The translations under genes and the position numbers were made by a program. From Draconibacterium sediminis (GTDB lineage Bacteria > Bacteroidota > Bacteroidia > Bacteroidales > Prolixibacteraceae), in the NCBI RefSeq assembly GCF_000949475.1, contig NZ_JRHC01000001.1, positions 2,232,001 to 2,296,000 on the forward strand: 64,000 bases of DNA, read 5' to 3'. Shown piece after piece: positions 61,786 through 64,000 of this stretch; within the stretch, counting starts at the first letter, position 1; every line of letters starts with the position of its first letter. Under the pieces are notes generated by a model, which saw only the letters and a program-made list of their open reading frames with translations, had not been told where the DNA came from and made no database searches.

Positions 61786-63099
61786 TTATTCTACGTTCTT
61801 AGTCAACGGTTTCAAAATAGTCCTTCTATACATAAGCGATAAAATAACTCCCCGCGAAAACATAAAAAGCAACATTCCCATCCACAAGGCATGATTATTC
61901 CAAACTGGATTTAAAAAATAATAAACCGGTGCAAATATCAAAAAGGTGGAAACCAGCAGGCTGTTTCGCATTGCCCGCGATGCTGTTGCACCGATATAGA
62001 TTCCGTCCCAAATAAATGAGCCAACACTTGCAATTGGAATAAGCACCACCCAAACCAGAAACTTTTGAGCGGTTTGGATCACATCTTTCTGCGAGGTAAG
62101 AAGTTTTAAAATAAAATTGGTGCCCGTCCAGTAGATTAGGGTAAAAGTAATTGCCAGTCCCAGGCCCCAATAAAGCAGCAGTTTTACTACCTTTTTTAAG
62201 TTTTCAATCTGTTTGGCTCCTATAAATTTACCTACCAATGCTTCGCCGGCAAAGGCAAACCCATCGATAAAAAAGGAGAAGAACATTAAAAACTGAAGTA
62301 AGATTGAATTAACGGCAAGTACGGTATCGTTGATGCTGGCCGATTTCGAAGTGAAAAAGGTAAATACAACGATAATACAGAAAGTGCGGATGAAAATATC
62401 GGAATTTACCTTAAAGAAACTCGACATAAATTTCAGGTCGATAATTCCGGCTTTGGTGACGTTAGGCAACATGCCTCTGTATTTCTTGAGTAACAGAATA
62501 ACGGCAGTGACTAATCCTACATATTGCGAAATAGCCGTTCCTAAAGCAACTCCATCTGATTTCATATCAAGGCCAAAAACAAAAAATGCACTCAGCAGAA
62601 TATTTACAACATTAACCACAATTGCAATAATCATGGGGTAGCGTGCATTTTGCATACCCAAAAACCACCCGCTAAAAACAAAAAGACTTAAAGCGGCAGG
62701 AGCTGCCCAAACGCGGATTCGGAAATAGGCTTCGGCAAGTTTTTCAACTTCTGGGCTTCCGCCTATAACTTTAAAACTTGCCCAGGCAATGGGCGACTGC
62801 AGCAGGAGAATAAAAACACTAATAATAATGGTTAGCAACAATGCCCGGACCAAAATCGTAATAGCCTCAGTCGGTTTTTTTTCGCCGAATGCCTGTGCTG
62901 TAAAACCGGAGGTGCTCATCCGTAGAAAACCAAACCCCCAGTAAATGATATTAAAAATTACGCTACCCAGTGAAATAGCACCAATGTATACTTCCGATCC
63001 AAGGTGCCCCATCAGGGCCAGATCGATCAATCCCAGCAACGGAACCGTTATGTTACTGATGATATTGGGAAGGGCAAGTTTTAATATGCTCTTATTCAT
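61786..63099 (-). CDS. MATE family efflux transporter (DinF-like)
   Basis: 437 residues with 12 predicted helices. The family opening LALPNIISNITVPLLGLIDLALMGHLGS is the MATE N-terminus with the Asp in helix 1, and IYWGFGFLRMSTSGFTAQAFGEK and WFLGMQNARYPMIIAIVVNVVNILLSAFFVFG follow. The second half repeats the pattern (FMSSFFKVNSDIFIRTFCIIVVFTFF, IDGFAFAGEALVGKFIGA). It belongs to the DinF/NorM-like branch that exports cationic drugs or metabolites by sodium or proton antiport. Substrate unknown. A -7 element lies 18 bases upstream. Confidence 0.93.
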   Translation of the reverse strand: MNKSILKLALPNIISNITVPLLGLIDLALMGHLGSEVYIGAISLGSVIFNIIYWGFGFLRMSTSGFTAQAFGEKKPTEAITILVRALLLTIIISVFILLLQSPIAWASFKVIGGSPEVEKLAEAYFRIRVWAAPAALSLFVFSGWFLGMQNARYPMIIAIVVNVVNILLSAFFVFGLDMKSDGVALGTAISQYVGLVTAVILLLKKYRGMLPNVTKAGIIDLKFMSSFFKVNSDIFIRTFCIIVVFTFFTSKSASINDTVLAVNSILLQFLMFFSFFIDGFAFAGEALVGKFIGAKQIENLKKVVKLLLYWGLGLAITFTLIYWTGTNFILKLLTSQKDVIQTAQKFLVWVVLIPIASVGSFIWDGIYIGATASRAMRNSLLVSTFLIFAPVYYFLNPVWNNHALWMGMLLFMFSRGVILSLMYRRTILKPLTKNVE

Positions 63100-63116
63100 C
63101 CTTTTTATTGAGGGGG

Positions 63117-63124
63117 CAAAGGTA
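63117..63124 (-). promoter_or_regulatory. -7 element of the MATE gene
   Basis: Minus strand TACCTTTG matches TAnnTTTG, 18 bases before the start at 63099. Confidence 0.45.
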
Positions 63125-63298
63125 ATATTATTGATCAGGCCATTAAAAAGATAAAAGTAAATAAAATTTTTACGGTCTCTTTTCTGCTTATATACTGGGC
63201 TTTTGGCTCAATCTTTAGAATTAATTCCTTGAAGTTCTGTATTTATTAATTCCTTCTATGAACAATAAAGGATTTCAATGTGTTTTATTATTCGAAGA

Positions 63299-63330
63299 TT
63301 TGGATTAATTCTAAATAGCGTCTATTTTTG
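63299..63330 (+). promoter_or_regulatory. Promoter of the superoxide dismutase gene
   Basis: TTTG (63299-63302), 20 bp, then TATTTTTG (63323-63330): a full match to the Bacteroidota -33/-7 pattern with ideal spacing. The leader to the ATG at 63375 is about 40 bases. Confidence 0.75.
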
Positions 63331-63374
63331 CTAAAGAGAAATAAACATATTTAAATCTTTAAATAATTATAAAA

Positions 63375-63974
63375 ATGGCATTTGAATTACCAAAATTAGG
63401 ATACGATTACACGGCACTGGAGCCACATATTGATGCAAGAACGATGGAAATCCATCACAGTAAGCACCATGCAGGTTATACTACTAACCTTAATGGAGCA
63501 GTTGAAGGAACTGATCTTGCAGGAAAATCAATAGAAGAAATTTTAAGTGGAGTTTCAGGTCAATCGACAGCAGTACGAAACAACGGTGGTGGATTTTTTA
63601 ACCACAATTTGTACTGGGAAGTAATTGCACCGGGAGGTGCACCGGCTCCGGAAGGAGTTTTATTAGACGCAGTAAATGATTCATTTGGAAGCATAGAAAA
63701 TTTTCAGGAAGCCTTCACCAAGGCAGCTTTGACTCGCTTTGGGTCGGGTTGGGCATGGTTGGTTCTTCAAAACAATAAGCTGGTGGTTTCGTCTACGCCC
63801 AATCAGGATAATCCGCTGATGGATGTGGCCGAAGTTCAGGGAACTCCAATTTTGGGGATTGATGTATGGGAACATGCATATTACCTGAACTACCAAAACA
63901 GACGTCCGGATTATGTGAATGCATTCTGGAATCTCATCAACTGGGATGAAGTCGCCAGGCGGTTTAAAGGTTAG
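63375..63974 (+). CDS. Iron/manganese superoxide dismutase
   Basis: 199 residues, normal length. Metal ligands: His27 in [12 protein letters not shown], His77 in [11 protein letters not shown], Asp163 and His167 in [10 protein letters not shown]. The second-shell glutamine lies in the C-terminal half ([10 protein letters not shown]) and the first-half position is glycine (NNGGGFF), the arrangement of manganese or cambialistic enzymes rather than strict iron ones. It removes superoxide in the cytoplasm; there is no signal peptide. It has a strong own promoter. The stop is 26 bases before the window end. Confidence 0.95.
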   Translation: MAFELPKLGYDYTALEPHIDARTMEIHHSKHHAGYTTNLNGAVEGTDLAGKSIEEILSGVSGQSTAVRNNGGGFFNHNLYWEVIAPGGAPAPEGVLLDAVNDSFGSIENFQEAFTKAALTRFGSGWAWLVLQNNKLVVSSTPNQDNPLMDVAEVQGTPILGIDVWEHAYYLNYQNRRPDYVNAFWNLINWDEVARRFKG

Positions 63975-64000
63975 TTGATTTTTGGTTTTTTCCCCGGGGC

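Overview
The window is chromosomal DNA from a Bacteroidota bacterium. The evidence is SusC/SusD pairs, hybrid two-component regulators with AraC-type output, a type IX secretion C-terminal domain, promoters of the TAnnTTTG type and a menaquinone operon. The mix of genes fits the order Marinilabiliales, possibly Prolixibacteraceae, but the family is an inference. 

Positions 1-27519 are a large fructan utilisation locus built from two parallel halves. Half A (+) holds the tail of a SusC, a SusD, two surface lipoproteins of the DUF4960 type, a LamG-GH32 protein and a GH32 lipoprotein. A hybrid two-component system on the minus strand (9108-11858) lies between the halves. Half B (+) holds a sugar porter, a fructokinase, SusC, SusD, a third DUF4960-type lipoprotein, a T9SS-exported GH32 and a GH32 lipoprotein. 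A second, paralogous hybrid two-component system (24775-27519) closes the locus. The likely flow is: surface GH32 enzymes cut levan or inulin, SusCD import oligosaccharides, periplasmic GH32 lipoproteins release fructose, the sugar porter imports it, fructokinase phosphorylates it, and the two regulators sense periplasmic fructose through fused periplasmic-binding domains. The gap between the regulator and the sugar porter holds a four-half-site operator and a -7 element. 

Positions 27520-28692 are gene-poor and end at tRNA-Met; they look like a decayed insertion region. From 28693 on, the window is mostly housekeeping: a START-like protein, an LptF/LptG permease, two glycosyltransferases, a TrmH-type methyltransferase, HU, tRNA-Ser, tRNA-Trp, a LutA-like protein, an MsbA-type ABC exporter, purB, an NfeD protease, a GNAT acetyltransferase, a dienelactone hydrolase, purT, a GH2 beta-galactosidase, mltG, a four-helix-bundle protein, a flavodiiron protein, a histidine phosphatase, DUF2284 and DUF2200 proteins, a ZIP transporter, a seven-gene menaquinone operon (hotdog thioesterase, menF, menD, menB, menA, menC, menE), an SGNH hydrolase, a MATE exporter and a superoxide dismutase. 

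The least explained structures are non-coding. A four-helix-bundle gene sits between mirror-image arms of five TCAATCT words spaced at about one helical turn (48627-49171), and a solo array of the same word lies at 40935-40990. There is a 41-bp diverged tandem repeat at 52288-52656, an interleaved inverted-repeat element at 43915-44009, and several word-like repeats between genes, one of them inside the men operon.
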